A stretch of 64,000 nucleotides of DNA, taken from positions 1,746,001 to 1,810,000 of the forward strand of contig JALECJ010000255.1 in the NCBI GenBank assembly GCA_023515745.1, written 5' to 3'. This stretch comes from Amoeboaphelidium protococcarum (Eukaryota > Aphelidiomycota > Aphelidea). Below, piece by piece: positions 22,518 to 35,948 of the stretch. The first letter of the stretch is position 1; every line of letters starts with the position of its first letter. A program made the position numbers and the translations under genes. Below the pieces are notes generated by a model. It had not been told where the DNA came from and made no database searches. It saw only the letters and a program-made list of their open reading frames with translations.

Positions 22518-24989
22518 TCATAGAGATTGAGATGCAGAAGGTGGAGGAGGGGAGGCTTGCGGGCAAGTTTTAGCAGTGTGCTCAAATGATTTACAGTTGG
22601 AACAGCAGTGCAACCTTTTACAGTGCTGTCCGATGAGGATTGTTGATGATTTCCCATCCGCCTGATGTGGCGATGTTGACTGAGCATCCGACTTACTACT
22701 GCTACTGCCATTTCCACTACCAAGCATTGGCAAGGTGCAATTTCTCTAGTCACATCGCAGATGATTGTGATTGTAACAAATTTCAACTCCGGCATCGACA
22801 TAGTGCTCAACTGAGGTTGGATCCATACACTTTAGTATATTGTGAGATGGAGACTTGCAAAAGCTGCAAACGTGTACGCGCTTACACTTATTGATGGGTA
22901 GAGGGCAGCGGTTATTATTCCAATTGAGGCACACTTCATCAGAGATTCTATTAACCTTTGAGCCATTATATCTCAACGATGAGCGATTCTAATTAAGGTT
23001 CTAGTGATTATGCAATTATTCCATACGACTTTCTCCGTCGTCGCTCCTTTAGCAGACACTACTCTGAACTTTCTTCTTTGGACATGTAGAAGAAACGTGA
23101 TCATCAGCTTTACAAGCACTGCAGACATGGAGACGATGACACTTTTTGCCCATTTTACAACGATTATCATTAAAATTAAAGCAAACTTCAGATATTTTAC
23201 CATTAAATCGGACAGGAGATGATGACTACGTTAATATCGGCGTCGTATTATCTGACAATGGTGAGGTATTAACGGCTGCAGACTGTGGTTCATCAGCATC
23301 ACCTTGTACGGCATCAAGAGAAGAGGACTAAGCACTGAGATGTACTTGTCTAGATTCTGATCTTCCGCCAATATTGCCATTCGCGTCACTACTGACGACA
23401 GAAGTGTTACGGGTATCTCCTCTACGCTCGCCATCAGATTAAGATGGACACTGCAATAGGCGATGAGATCCACTACATTTGATACAGACATGGTGTCTAT
23501 GACATCGATCGCCCCATTGACACTCGGCGTAGTTCCACTTAATACACGGCTCATCTTTGACTATCGACTTGGCATTAGAGGATAGTCGATGCTTATTACT
23601 TATGCCATGCACCTAGGAAGACTCTAAATCATGAGAGACATCGACACTTTCCGCGTTATCTTCTTTAACACTCAACGTCGTCATATGTCTAGACAAATTA
23701 CCATTTGATGAACTAATCTTCAATCGAGGACACTTGGACTTCATGTGTTGCTCGCCACAGCTCAAGCACTGATGCAAATATGAGCAGTGCGAGCCCTTCA
23801 TACAGATACCGCGATTCCACTTACGGCAAACATTGTCCTGATTATAAGCAGCGGCGGAGGAATTCTTGGTTTGTGACATTGACTTTTGAGGAGAGGCACT
23901 GACCTTCAAATCATTGGCCTTCATTGCATGATTCTAATCCTATGCAACTGTCGCAGCAGCAACAGATCCAGATTGATTATGAGAAGGAGGGCTGAACACC
24001 TAAGCTAAAGCGTCGAATTGACTTATATCATTACTAGCACTGACAGTATCACCACCGCTGGATGAATTCTGCTGGTGCTCTTACAGCACAGGCTATCCCT
24101 TCGAAAGTGGGAAGGACTCAGGCATTTGAGCAGAAGATATGCCTCCAAAACCCAAAGACTAAGACTTGAATAACTCAATTCTTCTAGTAATTTCAGCAAG
24201 CTCCATTTCGTCACTCCACAGTTCATTCTTCATCTTGTTAATGTACTCTTGACGCGACTAGATACGAGCCTTCAGATCAGACTCTTGCTTTCTCAATTTA
24301 CCAAGTATATCGTTGCTATGCGAATTCTGATGCGACAAAACGGTACTCTCAAACTAAGACGTTGATTCAGAAAATAGTCCCATATTATTACAAACGGGTT
24401 AGATATTAGTGTTTGCATTACCATTCATACTGGTAGAATCTCCACCTAGAAGCGTGGATGTATTATAATCAATCTTGGAGGGGCCAACAGAATAAGAAGC
24501 TTGATCAGAAGGCATACGCGAAGTATCAGTCAGATTGTCATAATAATTCATACCGCCACCATAATTATTACCAGGTTCAAGAAATGAGCTCTAATGATGC
24601 TATTAGGGAGTCGGAGCCGAGCTGGTAGGAGAGAACAGCGACACGTTTAATGATGGCATAGAGAAGGGGGAATTCCAAATTTTACTCACTCTGGACTTAT
24701 CTAATGCATTTTAGGTACCAGAAGTGGACGAGTTTGAAGAGAACGACGACTGATTATGCGAATGATTAGTATTCTGCGAACCAAATAGGATATTTCCAGC
24801 ATCGATGCCACCAGAGGCCCCCTTTACGGATGGGCCAGTATTAAAACTATCGGCACCGTTCATAGACTATAAATTATTATTGTACGGACTATACTGAGGA
24901 TGCTAAGAGTAGACACTACTGATGATATTATTCTAATCAGAATCAATAGGAGAGAAGTGCTGCTGACAACTATGATATTAAGTATCCAT
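22518..24989 (-). CDS. Protein with five tandem CCCH + CCHC zinc modules
   Basis: 823-residue frame, ATG at 24989, TGA at 22518-22520. The N-terminal half is low-complexity (Asn/Ser/Gln) with one short coiled coil (LRKQESDLKARIQSRQEYIN). The C-terminal half has five copies of a ~33-residue module. Each is a CCCH finger (C-x7-C-x5-C-x3-H, for example CRKWNRGICMKGSHCSYLH) directly followed by a CCHC knuckle (CLSCGEQHMKSKC). Modules 2-4 read CIKWNYAECQWGDRCHRHH, CFNFNDNRCKMGKKCHRLH and CLNWNNNRCPLPINKCKRVH, each with its knuckle. Module 5 is split: about 45 Ser-rich residues separate its second and third ligands. Both finger types bind single-stranded RNA in known proteins, so an mRNA-binding role is likely. 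No known family recognised. Confidence 0.85.
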
Positions 24990-25380
24990 GTTGATATTCA
25001 AATGATGTGAAAACAGTAGTCAATCAATCAATCAGTATTTGTATTGTAAATTTGAGGTACCAGAGCGTGTTGCCAGGGAGCAATTAAAATGTATTCTTCC
25101 AACTGTATTATTATGAGAATTGATTTGATTTTCGACGATCAACAATAGAGCAACAACTGGATTAGAAACGGATTCTTCTTCTTTCACACGGACGGACGAC
25201 GGAGAGAGGCGAAACGGAATAATTTGACGTTTTGGCGGTGCAGAATGTAAAAAAGTTTACGGGTCGCATCGCCGACTAAGGTTACCGCCCCGATGCGATT
25301 TCGTGTTTAACAATCACACCACTTTGATGCACTGAAAATGACGCCAAATTCTAAAATCAAACTATCAATGATAATAAGGA
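24990..25380. other. Upstream region of the CCCH/CCHC gene with small hairpin
   Basis: About 390 bases. A perfect 8-bp inverted repeat (TCGCATCG at 25264-25271, CGATGCGA at 25291-25298) could form a hairpin or be a palindromic binding site. The stretch 25190-25250 is purine/GC rich. No gene recognised. Confidence 0.4.
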
Positions 25381-26165
25381 TCAAATATTGTTTATTTTGT
25401 ACACTTTATGAATGTTGCGAATGACGAAAGCTAAACGAATGACAGCAATTAATGACAACATTACACCAGTGGCAAAAATTGAGAAGCTCTCCGTGTGACC
25501 GACGTACAGCTAACCAGTGAATAGTTTTGCCATTTTACCCAACACGTCATTATTATCGCCAGCGACAGGGACAGTCGGTGTTGTTAACAACACTGTCGCT
25601 GTGATTGAAGGTGAGTGAGACTAACTAGGCGACGTGTTTGTTCTTGAGCGGGTCAATGCCGACTTGGTACTGCTGCTTCTACCGTACACGGTGGCTGATG
25701 TTCTTTGTGTGGCTGTCTGAAACACGGTAGTCGCAATCCTTGATGATGATTTCGTGTTAGTGGTCGATTGAGACGATAATCGAGAGGTTTAAGTACACAA
25801 CTGCTTTACCGTGCTGTAACTAGTAATGGTGGTAACTCTCATCGCCGTGATTGTATGCGGCGCCACTGTTGCTTACGCTGGCTTACACTGAATCAACCCA
25901 GTCGTGTTGAAACAATTGTAATTATTTGCGCATTTCACATTATACCAGATATCTACACAGAATTTAAACGTGTATTTAGATAAGTAATATGATATAAAGA
26001 CTTACTATTATCGCAGTAGCCGATGTCTTACTAGGTGATGCAGGTGAGACCAGCAGTGAACGCGCTGTTGATTGCTGTTGCATTGCAAGCTTTGCCAGTT
26101 AACTGCGAGTTGGTGGTAGTAACAGCAGTTGATATAAGTGATATAAGCACGTAAGGATATCTCAT
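25381..26165 (-). CDS. Mucin-like type I surface protein with Cys-rich chitin-binding-like module
   Basis: Exons 26006-26165 and 25381-25952, with a 53-nt intron GTAAGTCTTT...CTGTGTAG; 243 aa. A signal peptide (MRYPYVLISLISTAVTT) leads to a ~60-residue module with six Cys (KACNAT, LTCIT, YCDNN, VKCANN, NCFNT, IQCKP). Its G-Y-C...W-x3-K-C-x5-C-x8-C spacing resembles CBM19-type chitin-binding domains. Then comes ~110 residues rich in Thr/Ser (mucin-like stalk) and a C-terminal membrane helix (FATGVMLSLIAVIRLAFVI) with a short basic tail. Likely a surface receptor or wall-binding protein. The chitin-binding idea rests on Cys spacing only. Confidence 0.7.
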
Positions 26166-27722
<1,557 letters not shown>

Positions 27723-28297
27723 TTTTATGGCTGGCTGATTGAATAAATTTTCTTTCTATGAATTTTATATAGTCCGAATACTTTCTTAAGACGTTTCTTT
27801 TATGATAACAGTTTCTCCCAGACTGAGCTTTTCTGTTTCAACTTTTGTCGACAATTATTTTTATCGATTCGTCACTCCCCGTTGACTGTAAAGTACAAGT
27901 GTATAGCCAAAAAATTACAACACTTCGCTTACGCGGACTCACTTCAACAAGTGCACTTTGTGATGAAGAGTACAAGCTCTCAATATACATACTTGAGCTT
28001 TCAAAGCCCATATTTTGTCAATGTCATGTAATTGCATCACTAAAAGTACCGAGCGCAAAATTTATAGTTCGGTTTTACCGTAACTCTCAAGTTACTATAG
28101 ATGAGGTGGTAGTATTCAACTCTTAGTACATCTTTAGAAAGAAAGTACCCATTTGAATTTTATTTCACCAAAATCTCCGTTTCTGTTTCAGATTTCCGTC
28201 GGTTGAAATACTTTACTTCAAACTCCCCTCTTTCTTTCTGTTGGATAAGGTACAACAAAAAACCGCAACAATTTCAATATCAAGTTCACGTACTATC
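27723..28297. other. Intergenic region
   Basis: About 575 bases. A code-6 frame without ATG runs 27845-28156 (+) and contains one TAG; it has no recognised domain and is probably fortuitous. CTGTTTCA occurs near 27832 and 28186 upstream of the next gene. Nothing else seen. Confidence 0.4.
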
Positions 28298-29876
28298 ATG
28301 GATTTGAGTCTGAGTGTTTTGGATGAGCTTGTCTAGAATCATGTTGGGTAAGAAGCTGTAGTTTTACAGGATGTAAAAGATATTTTTGATTATATCGACC
28401 ATGGTCACGTTCAGTATCCTCCATAGAGGTTTGGATTGATCGAGGCTGATGATCTGCTTAAACCTCATTTCTACTTTCTTGCTGTGTTGGAGTAAACTTA
28501 TAACAAATGTCCTAATGCCCTCAACTCTCTTCGGGATTTTATTCAAATGTATGAACAGTCCTCTCTGCTGTAATGTCGAATACTTTGCGATCGTCTCTAA
28601 AAGTGTCTGCTGGTGGTTCCTTCTCATGAAGAATTGATTACGGAGAGATCTAAGCTTAAAATTGAACTACAATTTCGCGCTCGTGTCTAAACAAGAAATT
28701 ATGATACCTAGCTGGTTCAAATGGTGAAGTACATGATACTTTTGCATAATCAGTATCACGTTCTGAATGGAATCGTGTCACCAGTTGAAGGCACTATCAC
28801 TAATCTTTTACATCCAGAGAGGGCAGATATTGAGTATATTTGTTCAGAATAATAAGCGCAATTTGTGGATTTCAATGATCGTAGAGTTGATTAGTTGTGT
28901 CTGATTATGTCCTTGTCGCCAACGGAGTCGTTCAACTGTCTCTAGATGCATGATGGTGATCTCTTGCGCTCTCTTCGCTTTGAAATCTGTCGCTTGTAGT
29001 TTAATGACGAGTACTTGAATCAGCAATTGATAGATGAATACCGATTGACTCGTGGTCTTAATGAAGGTGAAGGTGGTGATGCTCGTTTTAGAGACATTAA
29101 CGTAATATGTAGTAGAATCCGTGAAATGAAAGGATCTGATGACGTGCATGAAGTTGTCAAAATGCTATAAGCCCTTGACAACTTTGATCAAATTCTACGT
29201 GAAGATGAGTAGCTGGCTGTTTCTTTCATAAAAATCAAAAGGTATTAAATGTATCTTTGTAATTAAAAGAACGACTTTGAAGGTAGTGCAGGTATCTTGA
29301 AGAATGATCTGTAGTAATTTTAGAACCGTAAATCTGACTAGATCTAAGCTTAGATAAGTGCTTGTCTTGGAATGTTGATTGATAACTCTTTTCACGAGGA
29401 TTTTTAGACTGTGGCTGATTAATTGTGGCTCTGTCTGTTGAAATGTTTGAAATTAAAAGTCCCGACACTAATCGATCTTCTATAGTATCTATAACAAGTC
29501 AGAAAGCAATGGTTCTTGGAGAGATGCGAGGATGATCCATTTGAAAGAGATTTGGGTATCGACTAGTTGTCACAATAAGCGTCGAGCATCAGTGCCAAGG
29601 AGTTGAAGGATACTGAGCATAATGAAAGTGAGTCTCAATACTTTGATGCTAGCCAGCTGGATGAAGCATAGAAAATGCAAGAGCAGTTTCACCTATCTGA
29701 ACAAGATATTGGCGAGATCATGGACATTATTGGGTGCTCCAGGACGGAAGCTATTATGCTGCTCAGTGCTCATCAAGGCAGTAAAGAGGCTGCGATTTCT
29801 AGTCTATTTGGAATGTAAATTTCTCATTTTGACGCTTTTATATCATCTTTCTTTGTAATTTCACAGTGTTATATGA
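28298..29876 (+). CDS. Helical protein with C-terminal UBA-like domain, unrecognised
   Basis: Exons 28298-29814 and 29867-29876; the 52-nt intron GTAAAT...TTCACAG leaves only three codons plus stop in exon 2 (508 aa, end SSLFGIVI). The protein is mostly alpha-helical (LLKPHFYFLAVLEQTYNKCPNALNSL..., VKYMILLHNQYHVLNGI). The last ~45 residues (SEQDIGEIMDIIGCSRTEAI..., then LLSAHQGSKEAAISSLFG) form a UBA-like three-helix motif like that of NAC-alpha/HYPK. Without the intron the frame would run into the squalene synthase promoter, so splicing is likely. Function unknown; ubiquitin binding or ribosome association is a guess from the tail. Confidence 0.7.
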
Positions 29877-29960
29877 ATTACAAGTTCTTGACTGTGCCAC
29901 AGCAGAGACTTTCTCAACGCCTCAGTGAAGTCATATTCAACGCGTCGTCGATCTTTCCCT

Positions 29961-29981
29961 CCCTCTCTCTCTCTCTCTCTC
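29961..29981 (+). repeat. (CT)n tract upstream of squalene synthase
   Basis: About ten CT dinucleotides 60-80 bases before the squalene synthase ATG; probably promoter or 5'UTR. Confidence 0.8.
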
Positions 29982-30039
29982 CGATCAACTGTTATCTCTC
30001 CCCAGTGCGGTATAGCAATTTGTATTATAGTCAGAAAGT

Positions 30040-31323
30040 ATGAGTCTAGCAGATATTTTTAAATCGCTTGGCCATCCTAATGAACTGGCAGCCATTTGCA
30101 AGTTTGTATGGAATGGAACTGGTAAAAGTGTCATAGCAGAAGACGCACCTGATCATGAGGACACTCTTTCAGCATGCTATCACTATTTGAATCTCACTTC
30201 AAGATCATTCGCTGCTGTTGTCTAGGCTTTAGATGAAGAGCTAAGACTACCTATATGCATTTTCTATCTTGTTCTGCGTGGTCTAGACACTGTAGAGGAT
30301 GACATGTCTCTGTCGGAAGAGATCAAGTTGCCTCTGTTGCGCGAGTTTTGGACAAAGCTTGATCAGGCGGGATGGACGTTCGATCTCAATGGGCCTCAGG
30401 AGAAGGATCGCGAGCTGCTGGTTCACTTTGATGTCGTAATTGACCAGTTTAATAGGCTCAGCTCCCAGTACAAGAGTGTCATTCAGGATATATGTAAGCG
30501 TATGGGCTTTGGTATGGGGCAGTTTGCGAATAAGCGCGTTTAATCAGTCGCGGATTACGATCTGTACTGTCATTATGTTGCCGGCCTGGTGGGTATTGGG
30601 TTGAGTAAGTTATTTGTCGCGTCAGGAATGGAGCCAAAATTATCCGCTTTGACTGCTGGTGGAGATGTGTTAGAGGATTTAGATGCTTTATCTAATCATA
30701 TGGGATTGTTTTTGTAAAAGGTGAACATTATCAGGGACTTTAACGAGGATTTGGTAGATGGTAGAACCTTTTGGCCTCCAGAGATTTATTAGAGATACGC
30801 CGCTGACTTGAATGAGTTATAGTGTAACGAAGATGGTTGTGGTGTCTAGTGTCTTAATCATATGGTGCTAAACTGTTTGCAACACTTCACCCATTGTCTG
30901 GAATACTTATCGTTGCTGCAGAATAATACAGTTTTCAGTTTTTGTGCTATCCCTTAGATAATGGCTCTTTCTACTCTATCCTTATTGTACTGCAATGATG
31001 AAGTCCTATCTGGATGTGTAAAGATTCGCAAAGGCCTGGCTCTGTATTTGATTTAAGAGTGCAAGTTTAGCGATAAAACTGACGGGTCATCAGCGATGTT
31101 TAATCGCTTTCTAGATCTATGTGAGCCGTTCCTGTCTGAAATGGCCTCTAAAGCTGCTCTCAAAGATTAGAAGGTGGAATCTGCTTTGCAAATCAGTCGT
31201 CTGCTCTCTGAGATTGACAAACGTATCTAGTCTCTTAAGCTTCAGATGGATCCTCCGACTTATAGTGAGCACTCGGTGTAAAAATAATAGTAATTGTAGT
31301 AATAAGAACTAAGTGGAAGATGA
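30040..31323 (+). CDS. SQS: Squalene synthase (farnesyl-diphosphate farnesyltransferase), no membrane anchor
   Basis: 427-residue intronless frame. Family motifs: [29 protein letters not shown] (first Asp-rich motif, residues about 83-90), [19 protein letters not shown], and [17 protein letters not shown] (second Asp-rich motif, about 225-240), where the Gln is TAA (30715-30717). It condenses two farnesyl diphosphates to squalene, the first committed step of sterol synthesis. Most eukaryotic enzymes end in a C-terminal transmembrane anchor; here the protein ends in a Gln-rich polar tail (SEHSVQKQQQLQQQ) with no hydrophobic segment, so it may be soluble or tethered by a partner. Confidence 0.95.
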
Positions 31324-31374
31324 ACCTAATGTGTTAAATGTAATCAATAATATCTGCATTCAGACGTTCTTCAC

Positions 31375-33987
31375 TCACAGCCTCTGGATTGAGATAATTT
31401 CAGAAGTTCCATTTTCGTACCGCTGCATGATAACGCGAACATTTTCAGGTACAATAGTCTGATTAGAAAGTTCAACACCACTACCAAGCAGCTCGATACG
31501 AAGGTTTCTGTTGGCAGCATTGGACGCACATTATACCAGATACTAGTCAATGCCAGCGATTTCAGACAAGGTTGTATATTGTAGTGATAAAAGACTCAAT
31601 GAAGGAAGAGACAGCAATGTAGCAATGACTTGAGTAAACGAAAGATCACAACAGTCATTTCCATCCAAAATCAGTGTCTCAATATAACTTCCTTTCCCAT
31701 CATTATTATTATCTGCATTGTTCAAGTTGGCCAATAATGCAGAGAATCCCGTTTGAGTGAGTTGATTGCAGCTTAAGTCTATCACCTTGAAAGATGAAAG
31801 ACTTTATCCATTGGTTTAGTGAGCAATTTCCAAAAAATTCAGGAAATTTTCATCTCCAATATTGCATCCACGTAGATTAAGAGAAGCTGAGGAGTGATCA
31901 GAGGAGAGCCCACGACGGCGCCAAATCAATTTCGCAACAGCTGAGAACACTCTATCGTTGACGAATGAGCAATAAGATAGCTAAAAGTCAAATCCTTCAA
32001 TACTTGCAAGCTTATCTACCAAAGCTTTATTGTTTGGATCAGTCAACAGAAACTCTCTGTCTGCGTGAGATTCTAAATCGAGAAGGACTTCATCAATGAG
32101 CTACAATATATCAGATGATAAAACTTGACATTCTACCGTACTATTTCCGCTCTTAAGAATAGTGTGAAAATCTTGATCGTCCTGATACAGAACACTGCCG
32201 CTCATTATTGACCCAATGCGGAATAACCGATAGTATTGAGATTTCAATTTCTACTCCACTATGCTTTTAACATCTGCGACAGTTCGTATTGTATTATTTA
32301 TACATATTGATGTATCCAAGCCGTACTATTCCGAAATCACTTTGACATGCAATTATTTATTAATCTAAACTTAATTCATGGAAGATTAGTAGTGCGGTAC
32401 AATATCCTCCTCATCACTGAGAACAATTTGATCTCTATAAACTACAGGTTATTGTTGTTCAGCAGGATTAATGTCTGATACGTCGAGGGATCCCTATAAT
32501 TGCTACATTCTTTGTTAATACAGTTAGGCCTCTTAATGCTTCCCAAACACTACGCATAACTCTATAAGTTCGGTGTATACTTGATGAAATACAGCATTTT
32601 GATCAGATTACGCTTGCTGCTCTATTATATCTATAGCACGCTCCAACGTGGCTCTGATTTAATCAAACGAATCCGAATTTTATAACTGACACCGCGCACA
32701 TTGTATAGCAGCTTGAGGATCTACATCTGCATTAGTTACAGAGTTAAAATACTACTAAAAGCTCTAGACGGCGAGCTCATAATATTATAACTTTTCTAAA
32801 CACGGAGCTTTTAATAGCCAGCCACTGTTATCGCCCACTTTAACTTGTAAGGATGCTAGTTGCAATTAGAAGCAGATACCAATGAAAGAACCTGATGTCT
32901 TATCACCCAAGCTCTTGGATAACTAATCTTAAAGCGTCTTTGCATTTGAACCTTTATCACTAAAGCTAGTGATCAAGCTTTGTAAGGATTATATCCGATT
33001 GATCACGTTCTCGTTACAAGGCACTGTTAGCTTTGATACAATATCCTTGGCAAATTGCACTTGACCGAATCCTAACATAAAGTCGACTAATTCATCCAAT
33101 ACAGATTTTTACTAGCTAAGCAGCATATCCAAAACATCCTTAAAATCCTCCTTAATGATAGATTCAATAGAGTTTATTAATGCATCAAAATCAATGTCAG
33201 TAACAGCCAGAGATGACTATAACTTGAGTTGGATATACCGTTAAAGTGCACATAGTAATATAGAAATAGAGGATATAAGGCTATAAGTACGAATAATCGC
33301 CAACATTTCTGAGCATAATTAAGACAGCTACGACTGATCTTGAGCGGCCAGATGAGCAGTAATTAATAAACTCTTACCAAATATCAATAAAGTTTTATCA
33401 CGCAACTACAATTATTGACCAATTTCTATAGACTAACAGCTCATGGCATGAATTTAAGATAATTACTCTGAAGAGCATTTATCGAAATTAACTGACGACA
33501 ATACGCTCAGGATACCATCAATAGCTTTGGCGCAAAATGAGGTACGATCGGAATCGTCGCGGATAAAGGATGCCAGCTGTAATGAGACACTACAGCACTA
33601 TAGAGCTTCATGAATCATGCGTGCTTTCAACTATGACTTCACAATAGAGTTCAGCAGTAGACATGTTTTACGTAGCCAATGTTTAGCCACACTTTGTTTC
33701 GGAGGCCACTGTTTCAATGTTATTACACCATTATGCGATAGTGTTATAGGAACCTGTCCACCCTCTCTACACGGTACCAGAGCTTCGTAAAATCCATAGT
33801 TTAGAGCATCTGTATAGTACTATTACGCTGCCAAAACTTCTCCAATTTCCTTCTTGTACAATGACCATATTTTACCATAATCCACAGTGGCCAGCATCGT
33901 CTTCTTCCAGATCTAATGCTAAATAGTTCTATAGTGAATCTGCAACCCCTCTGGAATATACTCTGGCAATTTCTAATCTTTAGTCAT
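31375..33987 (-). CDS. Large helical / Ubl / leucine-rich-repeat protein (TONSL-like candidate)
   Basis: One frame of 870 residues (ATG 33987, TGA 31375-31377). Residues 1-540 are helix-rich, possibly TPR-like. An acidic patch follows (QIVLSDEEDIVPHY). Residues about 560-640 look like a ubiquitin-like fold (LHVKVISEQYGLDTSICI... LYQDDQDFHTILKSGN), and residues about 690-830 hold leucine-rich repeats (SASLNLRGCNIGDENFL, FKVIDLSCNQLTQTGFSALL, ETLILDGNDCCDLSFTQVI). The order Ubl-LRR with this C-terminus (VIMQRYENGTSEIISIQRL) resembles the C-terminal half of TONSL, a replication-fork protein that reads H4K20me0 through ankyrin repeats. I see no ankyrin repeats, so the assignment is tentative. Confidence 0.6.
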
Positions 33988-34122
33988 ATCTTTTTTTCAA
34001 TATATAGGTAATTTTGATATTCAATATTTATTCAAAGGCACAACTCTAGATCCTCTGTCTCACTCTCTCTTTAGCTTTCATAGCCGGGCGCGTGAGCACT
34101 TCTTCTTCTCATTCAGGTAACT

Positions 34123-34153
34123 GTGAAACGCGCGTTGATCAGGAAAAACGCGC
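34123..34153. promoter_or_regulatory. Paired ACGCG elements upstream of the basic protein gene
   Basis: TGAAACGCGCGTTGATC followed by GGAAAAACGCGCAG, 20-50 bp before the ATG at 34174 and shared with the divergent TONSL-like gene. Same element type as at 2871, 8467 and 62118. Confidence 0.4.
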
Positions 34154-34173
34154 AGTAACTTACTATCGCTGCA

Positions 34174-34815
34174 ATGGAGGTGGAGGAGGTTGATTAGAAT
34201 GCAAGGGCTCGATTGGAATAAGCTATTTGTGTTGAAGATATAACTCAAGATGTATAGATCAAAGCGGTAGACTCTGTGAAGCCGTAGAATGGGTTTAAAC
34301 TATTCTGGCGGTCTAATCCAACTGCTGCTGTGAAAATAGATCAACCTGATTATGATGTGAATGGTTCTTCACAGGCTCATAAAGCTTTACCCAAATTTTA
34401 TCTCTAGGATGAGAGCTCGAATTAGCGATAATCTAGAATAACAAGATTTAGTAGTATCGTAATGGATAGCTAACGTATCATGTAAGAATCGCGTTTACAC
34501 TATCTCTGTAAACCGGCTAAAGAGATAATGCTGATCAATAATGGGATATTATAACGTTAAGACATCAATAGCATCCCCGCTAAAAAGTCTAAAACACATC
34601 GCGGTAGGCGAAAGAGTCGACGTTATGAGCTGGCCAAGTAATAATAACGCGCTTTTGCTGGTTGTTGGAAGCAGGATTATAAGGCGAAGTAGAGTGCACA
34701 GAGGAGACCCGCGTTTCCAAATCGGCGCGCTGGTGAAGTGAAACCAAGAAACGGAAAGTCTTACATGTAGAGAAATAAACTGGCTCCATTCAGAAAATAA
34801 TAATCAAGCAAATGA
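34174..34815 (+). CDS. Basic protein, unrecognised
   Basis: 213-residue frame from ATG 34174 to TGA 34813-34815. The N-terminus is acidic (MEVEEVDQNARARLEQ). The C-terminal half is strongly basic with nuclear-localisation-like clusters (KKSKTHRGRRKSRRYELAK, RRPAFPNRRAGEVKPRNGK). No known domain. A nuclear, chromatin or ribosome-biogenesis role is possible. Its stop codon lies inside the 3' end of the convergent methyltransferase gene: the two reading frames overlap by 12 bases. Confidence 0.6.
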
Positions 34816-35808
34816 TCTATTGAATTGATACAATCTGTAAAAGTATCGCATATTGTCTAATGGAAATTTACTTTAGATTTTGGCCGGATATCTGAACCAT
34901 TTTGAATCGTGACTCTCCAGCACTTTTAATCCGCAAATTTTATCAAGCAACTAGAATACCATGGTTGGTGATTTGCCTTCTTTAATTTACAGCTCGCTAA
35001 ATGAGCCTGCCGACTCTAATACCAGGATATAGGTACCATCTTGAACTAGATTCTAAAAGAGATCAACCAGCATGATAGCTGTGGATTTTCTCGATTCAGC
35101 AAATAGTTCATTGAGCACGAACATGAAGGTGATCAACGAACTTTATGACAACATTTTACGTGTTTAATCATCCATACTGAGAATATCGCGTTAAGTAAAA
35201 GAGCTCGAGAGTCTGGTGTCATTCGATAAGACACTGAGCTCTGAGTCAAGCTACTAGTAACACTACGACCAATCTGCAAAATCGATCAAATTTATGCGAG
35301 CTTACTCCAGATGGAATCCAGTCAATGAGTCTTCATATTCCGAGAATATCGCAGACTCGGGATTTTCGATACTCTTATTAGGAATATGCATTTACTGACA
35401 GATATAAGAGTAAAATGCTACCAATTCACTTCCACTCCCAGCACCGATACAAGTCACATTCAGATTCAGATCAGGCAATTTCAACTGCGACGCGTCAAGA
35501 CCTTTGCGCGCCAGTTTGCGCCTTTAAAGCTCATGATCCAGTTTCTGTCTTCTACCACTGAGAACATCACCCAAAAGCTTTGACTCAGATACCAAGTTAT
35601 AATAACACATCGCGCGTGAAGGAGTGTAATGCGCCATGTACACTGCCAACTGCTCTTTCGATTCCTAAAACACCCCCACATAATCTCGATCCACAAATCG
35701 GTCCTTAATTTATCTTAATAGTTCTTATGGCTAATCTATTTTGTTTTCTATGAATAGTCGTTCTGATGCCTAATCTACTAGATCTACAATACTTTACATC
35801 ACTTTCAT
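34804..35808 (-). CDS. BMT6-like 25S/28S rRNA (uridine-N3) methyltransferase
   Basis: 334-residue intronless frame, ATG at 35808. The Methyltransf_34 pattern is visible: YMAHYTPSRAMCYYNL, then motif I with the SAM-binding loop NVTCIGAGSGSELVAFYSY, RINLIDFADWSQ (motif II acid), ILVLESAGSFSELQI and a C-terminal FYRLYQFNRS. In yeast BMT6 methylates U2843 of 25S rRNA; family identity is judged from the PSRA-x2-YY and GAGSGSELVA segments. The C-terminus overlaps the convergent basic protein gene by 12 bases. Confidence 0.65.
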
Positions 35809-35948
35809 CTTATATCAAAATCACATGAAGACTCCTTTACATGAGATTTGATCAAGAAAAGATATAACACCCTGCTTAAAATGCGGATGCTTTATAAAAT
35901 CACTATCTTCTTTTAAATTAATTCTGATTAATATCTAATTCTGAATAT

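Noticed and set aside
27845-28156. Open frame downstream of polyubiquitin with a plausible beta-rich composition
   Set aside because: No ATG, only one stop-type Gln codon and no domain; not distinguishable from chance.
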